A stretch of DNA of 64,000 nt from Sialis fuliginosa (lineage: Eukaryota > Arthropoda > Insecta > Megaloptera > Sialidae). The stretch is taken from the NCBI GenBank assembly GCA_961205875.1, contig OY540816.1, positions 11,542,701-11,606,700 of the forward strand. The letters are read 5' to 3'. The translations under genes and the position numbers were made by a program. Below the pieces are notes generated by a model that ran no database searches, was not told where the DNA came from, and saw only the letters and a list, made by a program, of their open reading frames with translations. This document shows positions 26,826 to 39,478 of the stretch, in pieces. The stretch's first letter is position 1. Every line of letters starts with the position of its first letter.

Positions 26826-28420
26826 AAACAAAATCAACAAAAGGGATATGAAATGGAAACTAGTGACTTGAGAAACTTAAATATATGAACAACAATTTTA
26901 TACCATAACTATGATTAACGAACGTTCCTAAAAACTACCTAAACCTAAAAATAATATCTCTCACCAATATCTCCGAAGGAATGGATTGACTCATTTTTTA
27001 AATAAGTCAAGAGCGAGCATTTTTCACTATACTTTTATATAATGGCGCATTATACAGTAGGTATTAGGTAACTGCCTAAAACCTCGACTTGAATCCATGT
27101 AAAAAATTGAAGTACTTAAATTAAATTTGATTATATATAAATAATATTAAACTAAGCGAGGCAAAGAAGGCAAGAAAAGCAACTAGTGTAGGTACCTATC
27201 TAAATAAAATATTTATATATCTTTTTCGCAATATTATAACTATAGCCGTAGTCTCTATAATGCTTCCACTGAGATATCGTTTTCCATATCGAAAACAGAG
27301 GCGTAGCTAGAGCTCGCTGCGCCCCCGGTAAGGACCTATATATGTACGTATGTGTAGATAAGCGCCCTTAATCTTTTATTTTCTATTACTGAAAACCTTT
27401 TTTGGAGATTACCTATATATCACCGTTTGCGCCCACTTTTAGTTGATTTTTCCGTCTTTCTAAATCCTGTACGGTTTCACCAACCCTAGTACGCCTGTAG
27501 TTGAAAATAGTTAAAAATTAATTAGAAAATTATGTGCGTCGAAGAAGATACGACAACAAATTAATTATGATGATATTACAAACAAAACAAAAATTAAAAC
27601 CAGGAAAGGCAATTTCTGAACTTTAATATATGTATATTTCTAAATATTGTTGAATAAGTACTGTTATACTTGATTTAATATTTACTGTTAGTCTATAAAT
27701 AATATAAAATTGTTATGTAGGAATATTGAAATAATATTTATTGATAAAGATTGTTTGGTTTTTGATAACGGTAAAATATAAATATTATACTTATCCGCGA
27801 AATATATCTTAATTTTTTAATAATAGTCTCAACAATCCCAATGTAGAGTCGCATGCAGAAGTGGTCGGCCAGTTTTCATTCAAATTCGCTTATTACAAAC
27901 TTACTAGGCTCCTTCCATCTGATTATTATAATATTTAAATAATTTCTCCATGTACCAAACAAAGACAGATATTTTGAAACTTATTTGCTAAATAAAAAAG
28001 TACTCTTCGTTTATAGTACTCATATATATTTGTGTGATTAAATTATTATAATATGTAATATTTAAAAATTGTATAGGTAAATTTTGAAGCAATAAATATT
28101 TGATATTCCGAATTTTAGTATTTAAATATGTTAAATATGATATAAAATTAATTAATGAACTGGATGTATATTTGTGTTTTTATTTAAAATGATATAACTA
28201 TATAAGCTTCGCTCTAGAAAAAGATAACCGATTATGTTTGTCTTAATATTTTTGAATCTGTTGTAAACGACGTACAGGGTGGCAGGCGACTTCTTAAACC
28301 CATAGTACATACTTATACCTCCGTGCCAAATTGGCATATTTTTATAATATAAAATGGGATCCAAAATTATATTGTGCCTAGAGCTCATAACTGTCATAGC
28401 GCGTCTCTGAATTTACTCAA

Positions 28421-28644
28421 ACTTCGATGCCAAGACTAGCTAACAAACACTTTCAAACGGGGTATCAAACTTATATGACAGTTGGTTTTTACTCAAGGTT
28501 ACTAAATGTACTTTACATACCTTAGTTTTTATTTACTATGCATGATATCTGCCAAAAACTCCAAGAAACTGTCATATAAGTTTGAAACCCCGTTTGAAAG
28601 TGCTTAAGCTAGCAAATTTTGTTAGCTAGACTGTATACCGGACA
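28421..28644. mobile_element. Harbinger-like MITE, TGCCCGG family (copy 4, left end truncated)
   Basis: The right end reads GTATACCGGACA, the complement of the family's TGTCCGGTAT. The arms share CTAGCTAACAAACACTTTCA, then GGGGTATCAAACTTATATGA (left, from about 28437) with complements on the right at 28560-28610. The left terminal TGCCCGG is missing. It is closest to copy 1, which has the same subterminal sequence. Confidence 0.6.
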
Positions 28645-30054
28645 TTGTTCTAGCTTAGCTATTCAATCGGAATTATGTTGTATTTATTAATTGCATCTCG
28701 CTTTTTGTTTATTGTTCCTGAAATAAATTAACCACCGCTGATGTAAACTATGCAATCTTTTAAACCTACGCACAAGCAATGTTTTTTCATCATTCACGAA
28801 ATTTTATATCAACACGCTTACAAAGTTATTATTGTTTATAAACTGTTTTATATGTATTTTTTATACATATTAATAGCATCTACTTTCAGGAAAAACAAAA
28901 TTTATAGATTTGATCCCAGTTTACGACAAGAAATTGAGATTTTAAATTAATATCTGGTTGGTTTACCGATTTACCGTTAAATCCAATTTTTACCGGTAAA
29001 TACGGTTAAAATTATTTTTATGTACGTTTTAATTTTTTTATGTCTTGATTATTTTTGTGAATGACTTTTTAATGTAATTTAATTTTTCAATTGTTTAATA
29101 ATATTAATACAAAACCTTATAAGGTACATTTTGTAATATAGGAGTTTAAAATTGTAACAAATTACGCGAAATTCATATACATATTATTTGTTTTGTATAT
29201 TTTTGTTTAAATTACAAGAATAAACTTCAATCGTAAACGTTTACGTTCTACAAATACCTATAGTGCTCAGTTATATTCTTGACGAAATAAATTGCATAGA
29301 AAAATTGCTTAAATAATTTGAATAACTGAGCAATTTATTAAATATTATGAATTATTGAAGTAAACAGTTTTTAATCATGATCCCAATGTACTATCACAAG
29401 CCCCCAGGCTAGAAATTTCAACGGGTCTCTCCCCATTTAAAAGCCTGATAATTTTTTTCAACGACCAAAATATCTTAGTTCCGGTCTCCCAGACTAGAAC
29501 CTTCTCTCCTTGTGGAGGCAATGTTTTTATTTATTTTTTTGTAAACGGTCGTACGAAAATAATATTTTTGTAATTTAAAAAACCGTACTGTATCCCCATA
29601 TTGTTAAAACACGTTTAAAATTAAAACAAAAAATTAAAAAAGCCAGTTCTTAATATTTAAATTGAATTAATTATATACCAACTTATAATTAAAATAAAAC
29701 ATCATGTCTGATTACAAAGATACCCTCAAGGTTATTCTTTGTAAATACATATATTTAATTTAAATAAAAATATTTTTAAGAAAAAATATTTTAATTACAT
29801 AATATTATGTTGGTTTAAATATGTTGGGCGTTGAAATATTATATATTTATTTCTAATATATCTATTGATGAATTAAATATCAGTAGCTTAATTCATTCTA
29901 GATTCAGGTCCCGGGTTCATAAATGTACAGAGTACACCCCTGTTTTTATTTATAGAATAACGTGCCCAACATATGCTCCTTCTCGATTAAAAAATGTGGC
30001 AACCCTGCAAACATCTGTTGGCTATATTGTAAATATACAACACATACATACACA

Positions 30055-31236
30055 TAGAGATGGGCTTAATAGCTATTTTCAGATAGCAGTGATAACAGAG
30101 AGCAGTTAAGACAAAGAGCAGTTAACAGTAGCAGTGATATAAGAACAGTTTAGATTAGGGTTGCCAGGTCTGAATATGGAAAAACTGAAGACCTTTTTTT
30201 TTTTTGTCGCGTCAATTTCAATTCAGAGATTTATTATTTTAAATTTATGTTATTATTTTTTTTGGTCATAACAAGCTTGATGACCATTTCATCGTAAAGC
30301 TTTTAAATTAAAAAAAAATGTCCACCAGACCGTCCACTCAAATAATGGACACCTGGCAATCCTAATTGTTATCAAAGTTTTACCTTGTTTTTTTATATCT
30401 GTATAGGTCTTTCGATTACTCAAATTGACTTATATAAGTGGGAGTTTTATTATGCGATAGGTATAATAGCACGTAAAAGTGAAATACATAAATATTAATA
30501 AATGCCAAATTATCAATTTTTTTATTTGAAAAATAAATATAATTAGGTACTTAATTATAAATAGACTTCTTATTATACTTTACTAAATATATATAAACAA
30601 TAAACAATATTACAAATAAAAACAAAAAAGAATATTTTCTTTTTTTATTAAAAATTGTAAATAATTTTTTGATTTCTTTATTTACTTAAAAAAATGAAAA
30701 TAATTTTTATATTATAATTACATATTATATTACACAAATAACTTTTATAATTAATTATTATATTTTAAAAATAAGAATGTAATAATATAATATGTAACAG
30801 CCTACTCTGTTCAATACAAATACATAACACTGTTCTTAGAACAGTGTTCTTAACTGTTCATAATAGCAACGAAGCAATCGCAAGCAGGCCCACCTATATG
30901 GAATGGATATAGGATATAGCAGTGATTGCGGAACACTGTCGATTGTCGATGATATGTCTATCTTTGTTTGGTGCACGAAAAATATTTTAAAATGCGAAAA
31001 TAAAAAAAAAGTAATGTATTTTTTTTGTTCAAAACAATATTTTTGATAAATAAATAAGCTTAAGAAAGTTGAAATCAAAAAAGTTTTGTTTATTTATTAG
31101 ATAACAAAAAAAAAAACAAGTAAAGAGCAGGATAGCAGAATAGCAGGCATGTTAAAGAACAGAGCAGTCTGTTCTCTGCTCAGTACAAAAAGCAGTGTTC
31201 TCAATAGCAGCTATCGCAATAGCAGTCTCATCTCTA
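30055..31236. mobile_element. hAT-like non-autonomous element with exact 8-bp duplication
   Basis: Ends TAGAGATGGG on the left and CATCTCTA on the right, flanked by identical CATACACA copies at 30047-30054 and 31237-31244. Both subterminal regions are rich in AGCAGT/AACAGTG words (left 30075-30150, right 30830-30865 and 31125-31225). The 8-bp duplication and TIR fit hAT transposons. No transposase frame remains. A second element is inserted at 30156-30364. Confidence 0.8.
30156..30364. mobile_element. MITE nested inside the 30055-31236 hAT-like element
   Basis: The left end reads TTAGGGTTGCCAGGTCTGAA and the right end reversed reads TTAGGATTGCCAGGTGTCCA. It lies wholly within the hAT-like element, so it inserted later or was carried along. 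The target duplication is not clear. Confidence 0.55.
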
Positions 31237-33565
31237 CATACACAAACACACACGTACATAGCTGTGTGCTGATTCACATTCAGTATTCATCAGAGTAATG
31301 AATTAATATAATATAAATCGCGTGAACATTTCCGAAAGAAAAAATTAATGAAAAAAGTGGCCGTAAATTTAAAAAAATATAAACCGGTAATGATTTATTA
31401 TATCTAATGTTGTTTTAAAACAGTTCGGTGTCGGCGCGCTGTGAATTTAGGTTATAATATCAGTGACAGTTTGTAAAAATAAGGCGTGTACTCTTGGGAA
31501 GTGGTGTGTGCGATATGTGATAACGTTTTTTGGCGTACCTATGACAGTGTTACGTGATGAAATTAATTTCCTAATTGATAATAATATTATTTTTGTGAGT
31601 GTTTTTATAATAAATGTAAACTTGTGGGGCAGTCATTCGATTTTCTTATAAATAGGTTATTGCAATTTGTAATTGTACGTTATACTGTTTAAACTTGTAG
31701 TATAATAAAATAATAATATAATTCAAAAATATTTCTTCATATATGTAGTTAAAAAAATTTATGAACATTACTTGGCATTTTGCCTCTTTAATTCATACTA
31801 GGGAGCAGTAATTCTGTAAATTGATATTAATTAACAATTATTTATGATCATCAATGAGTCAGGAGTGCCCAGGAGAGATTGTTACTACCTTATCTGTTCT
31901 TTATTACTTTTTATGGCCCCTTGTTATGTACACAAATATTTTAAATATAAATTGATATCAACGTTAATAACGTTAAGGCATACTTCAATAATTTAAATAT
32001 CAGATTTCATAAAAAAATTCATATCCCCTTGAATTTAAAGTAAAAAAAGTATGATACGAACAATTTAAATTTTAGTTTATGAGAAATATTTCAGAAGCCA
32101 ATTCTATTAACAATAAGTCCACTTGATAAACAGATTTACATATAGTTTTAAAATCGTCAAAATGTAGACATATCTTAAGTTGCATAAAGCAAAATTAATC
32201 ACGATTAGTTAGTCGCGGCTAACTATATATGGATGGGTTCATTTTTAAACCATCATTACGTTAACCATGGTTTGTATAAAGTAAAAAATAATCTTAATCA
32301 GGTTTGAAAACGGCCGATCTAATCGTGATTATAGTCTTGTTGGGAACTGACTGAGTAAGTAGTGACCTATATTGTAATAAATATTGAATTTCTAGTAGTA
32401 AGATCTGTACTATTCAGATATTATCAAATAGTTTACCAAAATCTTCAAAAATATATTTTATAACATTAATTATGCAATAGCTTATTATTTGTTTTCAACT
32501 ATAAAAACTAAAATACAAATTTTAACGTAAAAGCTATTTCAGTTCCATAACAACAGATTACCTACATACTCATAGCTGTTTATTTGTACATTCATGTTTA
32601 ATGTTAGTTTGTACGTAAATTCATATGCAACATAGTTGGTATTTATTAATATTATTCATACTTTGGGTTTAAGGACTTCAGGGTCCCACACTCGCACAAT
32701 AATATTGTATAATATTTTGAGCATGTGTGGGTTATATTGAGGGGCTGTAAAATATATTGTGCCAATCAAAAGTTTGTTGAAATATATTGGGCAATCTGCG
32801 AATTATTGTACTGTATGTAGATGTAATTGCGCAATTTTTGTCTTTCCACAATATTATTGTGCGTTTGAAGGCCACTTTATACATATTCAAAACATATTTA
32901 TAATCGCTTAAGATAGATTCCATCGATTGATTGCATCCAGAGACTTGAAAAAAATATGTTTTCCGGTTGGTGAAAATTAATTCATATTTATTTAAATAGG
33001 AATCCACCTATATCTTTACGTAAATATTATTAAAATTCAATAATCGATGGTTTTAAGACATAACATGATAACTGTAAAAAATCTAATTTCTCAAGAAAGT
33101 GTATCAGTTTTGTTCATATATCATTTAATTACCAATTATTTTAACGTATTTCTCGAATGAATACAAATAATTTGAATACAACAAAAACAGAATAAATGTT
33201 AATAAAAAAATAACCAAATGTCAGTTATTATGATATTAATTAAGATCATTGTTATGTAAGTAGATAACTGGAAATTATAATGTTGTATGTAAAAATATTA
33301 ATTGCATGCTTTTGAATTAAGATAAAGGGGTTGGAAAAAGTTCTATTGTTAACAATTAGCTGAGTAAATTGGTAAAAATTAAAGCATGCAAAAAGATATA
33401 CATAATAATATACTTAATTAATACCAGGATGGTTATAAATACTATTACCCATGTAGGAAATGTCAGCCTTGACGATTGGGTTTCCAAGTATTGCTTTTTC
33501 GATATTGGGCAAACTCTGGACCAGCCTTGGTACGACAAGCATTGGCCGAGTCTTGAACGAAGTTA

Positions 33566-33937
33566 TTGGGAGCGTTCACGTCTGACCAAAAAACGGAACA
33601 ACAAACTTTGATTGGTTGATTCATGGAATTTCTGGTGGAATGTACCAGAAATTTAAAGAATGTCATTTTTTAAGCGTGTAAGGAAGTGAGAAAGAAGTAA
33701 CCAGAAAGAGATAGAAACTAGTGACCAGGCTAACCAAATAACTTTTATGTTCACTTCATGTTGAGCGTTTCTGCCAGAACACTAGTTTCTATCTCTTTCT
33801 GGTTACTTCTTTTTCACTTCCTTACACGCTTAAAAAATGGCATTCTTTTAATTTCTGGTACATTCCACCAGAAATTCCATGAATCAACTAATCAAAGCTC
33901 GTTGTTCCGTTTTTGGATCAGACGTGAACGCTCCCAT
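33566..33937. repeat. Long hairpin: 158-nt arms, 56-nt loop
   Basis: The left arm 33566-33723 (from TTGGGAGCGTTCACGTCTGA to GAGATAGAAACTAGTG) and right arm 33780-33937 are near-perfect complements with only scattered mismatches. The loop is 33724-33779. The short open frames across it are by-products of the palindrome. Either a foldback/MITE or, if transcribed, a long hairpin RNA. It lies about 440 bp upstream of Galpha-o exon 1b. Confidence 0.85.
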
Positions 33938-34380
33938 TATTTGTATCTTGGCCCAGTGTTGGCTAAAAAACAGCCAAAAAATTCATACAGATTTTGCAAA
34001 TAAACAATAATAAGTAATTAATTAAAGGATAGTCAATCAAATCTTCAAAATATCGAAAGAAAAAAATATAAACTGACTGGGGGTCAGTTAAATTATTAAA
34101 ATTATTAAGGGATTTGTCACATTCCACTGTATTTTTTATGTTGAAATTCAATAAGTATTAATTACTTACTTAGTAAATATGAAGGTAGTAAAAAAATATT
34201 AAATTAACCATATGTGTATATAATTAGAATATTACAGAAAAACTATGCTTGCCAGTAAAAAAAGTAAATTTGTGTCTAGCTGACAAGATACGGAGCATAT
34301 ATGAATAGTAGTGTTAAAATTAGAGTCAGAGGTGTTTTTAGTGAAAGTTCATTGTGTTTTGTGTAAAAACAATATTTATA

Positions 34381-34510
34381 ATGGGAGGCGTTATGAGCTG
34401 CACTATGTCAGCTGAGGAGAGAGCAGCCATAGCAAGAACCAAAAAAATTGATCAAAATTTAAAAGAAGATGGAATCCGAGCTGCTAAGGATATCAAACTA
34501 TTATTGTTAG
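34381..34510 (+). CDS. Galphao: Galpha-o alternative first coding exon 1b with altered N-terminus
   Basis: A second Go-type first exon, 130 nt (43 codons plus 1 nt), in the same phase as exon 1a. It reads [20 protein letters not shown], then [20 protein letters not shown] and LLL. From SAEERAA onward it aligns without gaps to exon 1a, but four extra residues precede this, so the usual MGC start becomes MGGVMSC. Gly2 and Ser6 fit an N-myristoylation site, while the cysteine lies at position 7 instead of 3. The ATG at 34381 is the first in this frame and has A at -3. The donor is GTATTT, weaker than exon 1a's GTGAGT. Expression is not shown by sequence. Confidence 0.85.
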
Positions 34511-34818
34511 GTATTTTTTTTATTATAATTATTATTTTTTTACTAATAGCAATCAGAACCGTCGTTACGCAAAAGAGAAGTAAGCGCCACTAAAAGTATA
34601 AAATTGTTTATTATTTTTCTATTTTTTCCATACATTATCTTTCTGCAAAATCAAAATTTTAATTTTCTTTACATGTTTTCGTAAGAACAAAATTTGACTT
34701 TAAAAGTCCTTAGTACTCTAGTAAGGGAGTAAAAAATTATTTTGTCTATGACGCCGAAAAGTCTAACGACGGTCCTGATAATAATATACTAATTAAGATA
34801 TTATAACTGTGACTACGC

Positions 34819-34920
34819 AGGGCCGGCTTTAGCGGGTCTGCGCCCTGAGCGAGATTTGAGCTAAGTTTTCTCCGTGTCGCCGTATGCCACCTCTCCTGAC
34901 CTAGCAGCCCCCTTCCTCTA
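34819..34920. mobile_element. hAT-like 5'-end fragment
   Basis: CAGGGCCGGCTTTAGCGGGT followed by CTGCGCCCTGAGCGAG matches the left ends of the elements at 35021 and 42597. No right end is seen before the next element begins. Confidence 0.45.
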
Positions 34921-35020
34921 AAAATAAAAAAGATAAAAATAAATAAAAAATAAAGCAGGCTTTGATTTTCTCCAGACTGAAAGAACGTTAGTAAAATAAA
35001 TTTACTTTACATATCATGTA

Positions 35021-35776
35021 CAGAGCCGGCCTTTGCAATTCTGGCGCCCCGATTGATTTCGCCGTTGCCCCCCCGCCCCCCAAAAAATCACCGAAAATGT
35101 CATTTTTTGTATATCTCGCACATTTTTTTAACGACTGACGAAAAAAAATTCATATAACTTAATTTATACTTTCTACCACTAATAGAACCGGATATAGTTA
35201 TGTCGTCGTGAAATTGGTCTCCGCGCATCATAAATGTATGTAATTATTTTATAGGTCGTAATTTTAACAGATCAAAACTAAAATGATTGATTGACCATAT
35301 CTCCTAAACAAATAAACATAGCGAGATCATGTTTTATTTTATTTTCTTTGTAATTTCATAGGGAACAAAAAAGTACCTACAGTTTTGAAGGATTTCGTGA
35401 TAGGATCGCAGATAAAGCGCAAAACGTGAAAAATCGTACATATGTGTGCCTTTCCTAATACATTTTATAGCTTTGGGGACTGGCCTAACAGTGCTAAAAA
35501 ACTTTATTAAATGTTTTCTGGGTTGCTGAATAGGGATTTGTTAGTTAGCAGCTGTCAAATAATCGATTTTTCTTATATTTTTTTTTATTGACATTGTATA
35601 TTTTTTTGCAAAATCTGATCGACAAAAAATTAAAGAATTAAAAAAAATTAAGTTTACTCAAAATTACAGTTGTTTTTGAATCAAAAAAGTCACTTTTGCC
35701 CCATTGTGCGTCCCTCCTGGTCTGGCGCACTGGGCAGTCGCCCTGATTTGCCCCCACCCCCCTAAATCCGGCGCTG
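35021..35776. mobile_element. hAT-like non-autonomous element, CAGAGCCGGCCTTTG family
   Basis: 756 bp. The left end reads CAGAGCCGGCCTTTGCAATT and the right end is the complement of CAGCGCCGGATTTAG. Flanks ATCATGTA (35013-35020) and ATTATGTA (35777-35784) differ at one base, an 8-bp hAT-type duplication. An internal block (GGGTTGCTGAATAGGGATTT, then GTTAGTTAGCAGCTGTCAAA) recurs at 43107 and 45017, defining a family. No coding capacity. Confidence 0.75.
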
Positions 35777-37135
35777 ATTATGTACATATGTATAGTACCT
35801 ATATAATTAAACAGATAAATTCAGGAATATTAAGCGCAGACAGTTTGTCGGTATCTTACTTTCCTTAAAAGGTTTTAGCTCACTAGTGTGACTAAATTCG
35901 CATCATATTTAGAATGTTTGAAGTAGGGCAGATACATATGGGAAAATCATAAAATTATTGCACATCTAAATATGACACGTATTACATGAAAGACTGAATG
36001 AAGTAAAGTAATAAATAGCCTGGGATTGAGTCATTCTCGGTCGGTACATCAAAGTAAAATCATATTTGCTATTATTTAATGATGAGTTGTCAGTACAGAT
36101 GTACAAATGTACATAAATCTTGGATTGAATGCTTTAATAATAATATAAATAATAGTATTGCCATTCGTTATATGTACCAGGGGTTATTTTAACGAAATTT
36201 TAAAGCTGCACAATTTGAGAAAAAGTTATATCATAGAAAGAATTATTGGCGAGGACTAAAGAAAGTTTACAAAAACTACATTATATTTGAAATTTAAATA
36301 AAAACTATGCAATTAACCGCTAACGGAGCCCAGTTGTACGTTGAGGACTATACCTTCATTTGTTTAATTTAACCCATTAACGCTCAAAAGAAAACTATAA
36401 CATGCAGAAGATTTTTTTAAATGAAATTAAATATAGGTACGCATTATTTAACTAAATATTACAACAAAAACTTTTCTTTTATATTTAAAAAAAATAATAA
36501 CGGTGTGCATTCGAGCGAGTAAATTTGGCAGATATGAAGCCTATTTTGTGCGAGACTGCTTCTCTGATATAATTTTTTTATAGTTAAATTACATTTAAAA
36601 AACAAGTATTTAAGTAATATGATTTAAAAAAAATTCGAAATCACATGTGTAAGCTGGATAACATATATTAGCATATCACATACAAATAATTTGCAGCAAT
36701 TAAAACACGTTTAAACACTCATGAAATTAATAACGTTAACAGATTTTGTTTGTTGCACTACTAGCATTTCAAATTTAAGGAAATTTTGTGAATTAATATC
36801 CATAGAAAGCAACACGAATTATAAAATGAGTGTACACAAGTGTGTACGGCGGGCGTTAATGGATTAATAGGCACATTGAGAAAAGAGATTATTTATAAGT
36901 AACGAGATTTGGTTATAGCCTGTTTCTTCTTCTACATTCTACAAAATAGTTTTTATTTCGTCTCACAATCAGTACGTTACGATTTGATCGAAATGGGTCT
37001 TGTTTTAAATTAATGTTGTGACTTTTTGGCGGGAAAATATAAATTGACCATTTATATTATGGTTTATTAAAATGTATTTATAGGGTCATTATTATTTGCT
37101 ATAATATCGGTTGAATTAAATTGAAAACATTTCAT

Positions 37136-37422
37136 AGCTTGCAAGTACTTTGAACGGGCTATTAATTCTGTGATACTTCTCTATGGATTTTTTTAGAATT
37201 TAGAACAGCGGTACTTCAATTTGTTAACAATAATAGGTAACTCTGATTGTATAAGATATTTTTCATACACGTACTTACATATATCACAATGTTCTAACAC
37301 CATTTGTTACCGCGCATGCGTTAAACATTTATAAATGTCATATAATTGTCTTACAAGTTTGATACCCTGGTCAAAGTGCTTGCAAACAACAAATTTCATT
37401 CGTTTTTTTATAATGCTGGGCA
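37136..37422. mobile_element. Harbinger-like MITE, TGCCCGG family (copy 5, degraded)
   Basis: The right end TATAATGCTGGGCA complements the family terminus. Subterminal TTGATACCCTGGTCAAAGTG on the right pairs with GCTTGCAAGTACTTTGAACG near 37138 on the left. ACCGCGCATGCG in the middle is shared with the copy at 46391. The left terminus is lost. Confidence 0.5.
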
Positions 37423-37540
37423 TTTTTAAATTGTAAATGTAAGATCAAATTATAAAACAATTAATGTCATGTTGGCCTGTATTACTTATTTTTATTTTAA
37501 ATAATGGCTTCTGAACTGTTCGTATTTTAATGCAATAGAT

Positions 37541-37840
37541 CAGTGCTTACCAAAGTTAAAATCCCCATGTACCCCTTTTGAGAGTTAAGTGTTACCGGTG
37601 TACCCCCGGGCCTATCCTTAGAGCTTAGGTTAGAAGGGAGGGAGGGGGGATTTTTGAAAAACTGCATTACAAATCGCAAATTTAAAACTGTTTAAAAAAT
37701 AAAAAATCTCATTTATGCAGAATTTATCGTTCAAAACTCAAAATTATTTAATAACTTTTTTTAAGAAGTAGTACGCCCTTACAACATTTTCTGTACCCCT
37801 TGGTGTACGTGTACCATACTTTGGTAAATGGTAATCACTG
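37541..37840. mobile_element. hAT-like MITE with exact 8-bp duplication
   Basis: 300 bp. The ends are CAGTGCTTACCAAAGT and, reversed, CAGTGATTACCATTTACCAA. Identical CAATAGAT copies flank it at 37533-37540 and 37841-37848. Subterminal GTACCCC/GGGGTACA motifs are inverted. The exact duplication argues for a relatively recent insertion. Confidence 0.85.
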
Positions 37841-38054
37841 CAATAGATTAAACCAGTGTGCTTCGTTAGAATTTATATTTTTATTAAGGTTCTTTTTGTG
37901 TTCATGTTTAAAATCATGATTCTATGGCGGATGTAGTAGGGTATTAAATTGAATTTAATAGGTACATGTGTGTGAAAAACATAAATTGGTCTTAGTTATT
38001 GACAGATCATAATACGACAGATGATAAAAAAATATATATTTTTTAAATTTTTAT

Positions 38055-38755
38055 TATACTAGCGCATTGGACCCGGTGTTACCCGAGGATATTAATTCAT
38101 CATTCAATAAATTCATAAAGTAATTATGCCCACCCGACATTCCCACCCAACATGCTCACAACACACGAATTGTTTTTTTTTCCGACTTGATGAAGTTTTA
38201 TACAAAATATACAAAAATTATACAACTAAAATTTAGCTATCCATTAGTGAAAACCGGAATAAAATCCGTTCTGTAGTTATTGAGAAAATCGTGTAAAATT
38301 ATATTTTCAAACTCCCAAAAATAAATAAGTTAGCAACAATCATAATAATTAATTTCGATATTTTACCTTCCTTGGAAGTGAAATGTTTCTTTATGTTTCA
38401 ATTTTCAATCAATATATTTCAAAATATTTAATTGTTAGCATGTGTCAAAAATCATCTATTTGTTCGACAAAATATTTGAAAGTGACCTAAATTAATAAAA
38501 AACTGAAACCGTAAATTTTAGAAGGTTCTATGTTTTTATATATACATAAATGACAGTTGTATACTGTAACATCATGGAAACAAAACACGACTTGATAAAG
38601 ATTTTTTTAATCTTTTGATGTTAAATCTTAGATTTTCATAAAATATTAATAGCCACGATACTACACAGAAAAATTATATTATTGGTGAAAACCGCATTGA
38701 AATCGGTTCAGTAATTCCTGAGTCTATAAACCTCATACAAACGAACATGACATTG
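38055..38755. repeat. Dispersed insect repeat, class not assigned
   Basis: Starts ACTAGCGCATTGGACCCGGT followed by GTTACCCGAGG. It contains two related blocks, GTGAAAACCGGAATAAAATC (near 38248) and GTGAAAACCGCATTGAAATC followed by GGTTCAGTAATTCCTGAG (near 38682). Such GAAAACCGCATNAAAATC blocks are common in insect interspersed repeats. Terminal features were not found. Confidence 0.4.
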
Positions 38756-39478
38756 CAAATTATTCAATAAAATTGAATATATTTAGTTCTACTTGCTTGG
38801 TAATTAATTAATAATCAGAAAAGAATGCATGAATTAAAAAATAAATCTGATTCATACGGAACATAATTATTACATTAGTAATAAGATATTTGCAATTACT
38901 TGACACATTTATATTTTATCAGGTAGAGAAGAAAATATAGTCAGTTTATTGATACAATAAATACTTACTTTACCTATCTAAATTTATAATAACTAAGATA
39001 AAAAGTATCCTAAAAATACTTTTTTATTATTATCTTACAAATTTAATCTATACGTACAATAATATGATTTTATAGATATTTTTATATTTTTTTTCATCAA
39101 TACGTAATTAACACATTATATATTTATATGAATTTTGTATTGTAGTATGTATATGCATTTGTCTGGCTCTAAAAATAAAACAATATGCAATATCCAATAT
39201 ATGCAAGTTCCATGACATAAGTTATTTTGTATAAAGTTATCATTTGTGGATGTTTCCTATTTGTGGTATTTTGCTGTGGTAGGTTATTTTGAGCACATAC
39301 GTAAAAAACATACTCATAGTCAACCAACTGCTACATCATAATTGTGGGATCCAAATTATAAACAAAAAATATGTTATTGCATTTAGCATTTATAAATATA
39401 GAAAGAGAAAGAGAGAAAGAGAATTGAGCTATCACAAAATGTAATTCCTGTTTTACACATAAACTATTTTTTTAAATA

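Larger units (their letters stand above)
21163..34380 (+). other. Galphao: Galpha-o long first intron (between alternative first exons)
   Basis: About 13 kb without recognisable exons, filled with repeats listed separately. Also present are a TAYATACATA-type simple repeat at 21190-21270, a C tract near 24161, a decayed hAT-like piece near 27298-27500 (CAGAGGCGTAGCTAGAGCT), and the left end of a zeta-like repeat with no clear partner. The promoter for exon 1b presumably lies just upstream of 34381; no core motif was identified. Confidence 0.5.

Noticed and set aside
33369..34003. Several short frames on both strands
   Set aside because: Created by the two arms of the 33566-33937 hairpin, which mirror each other.
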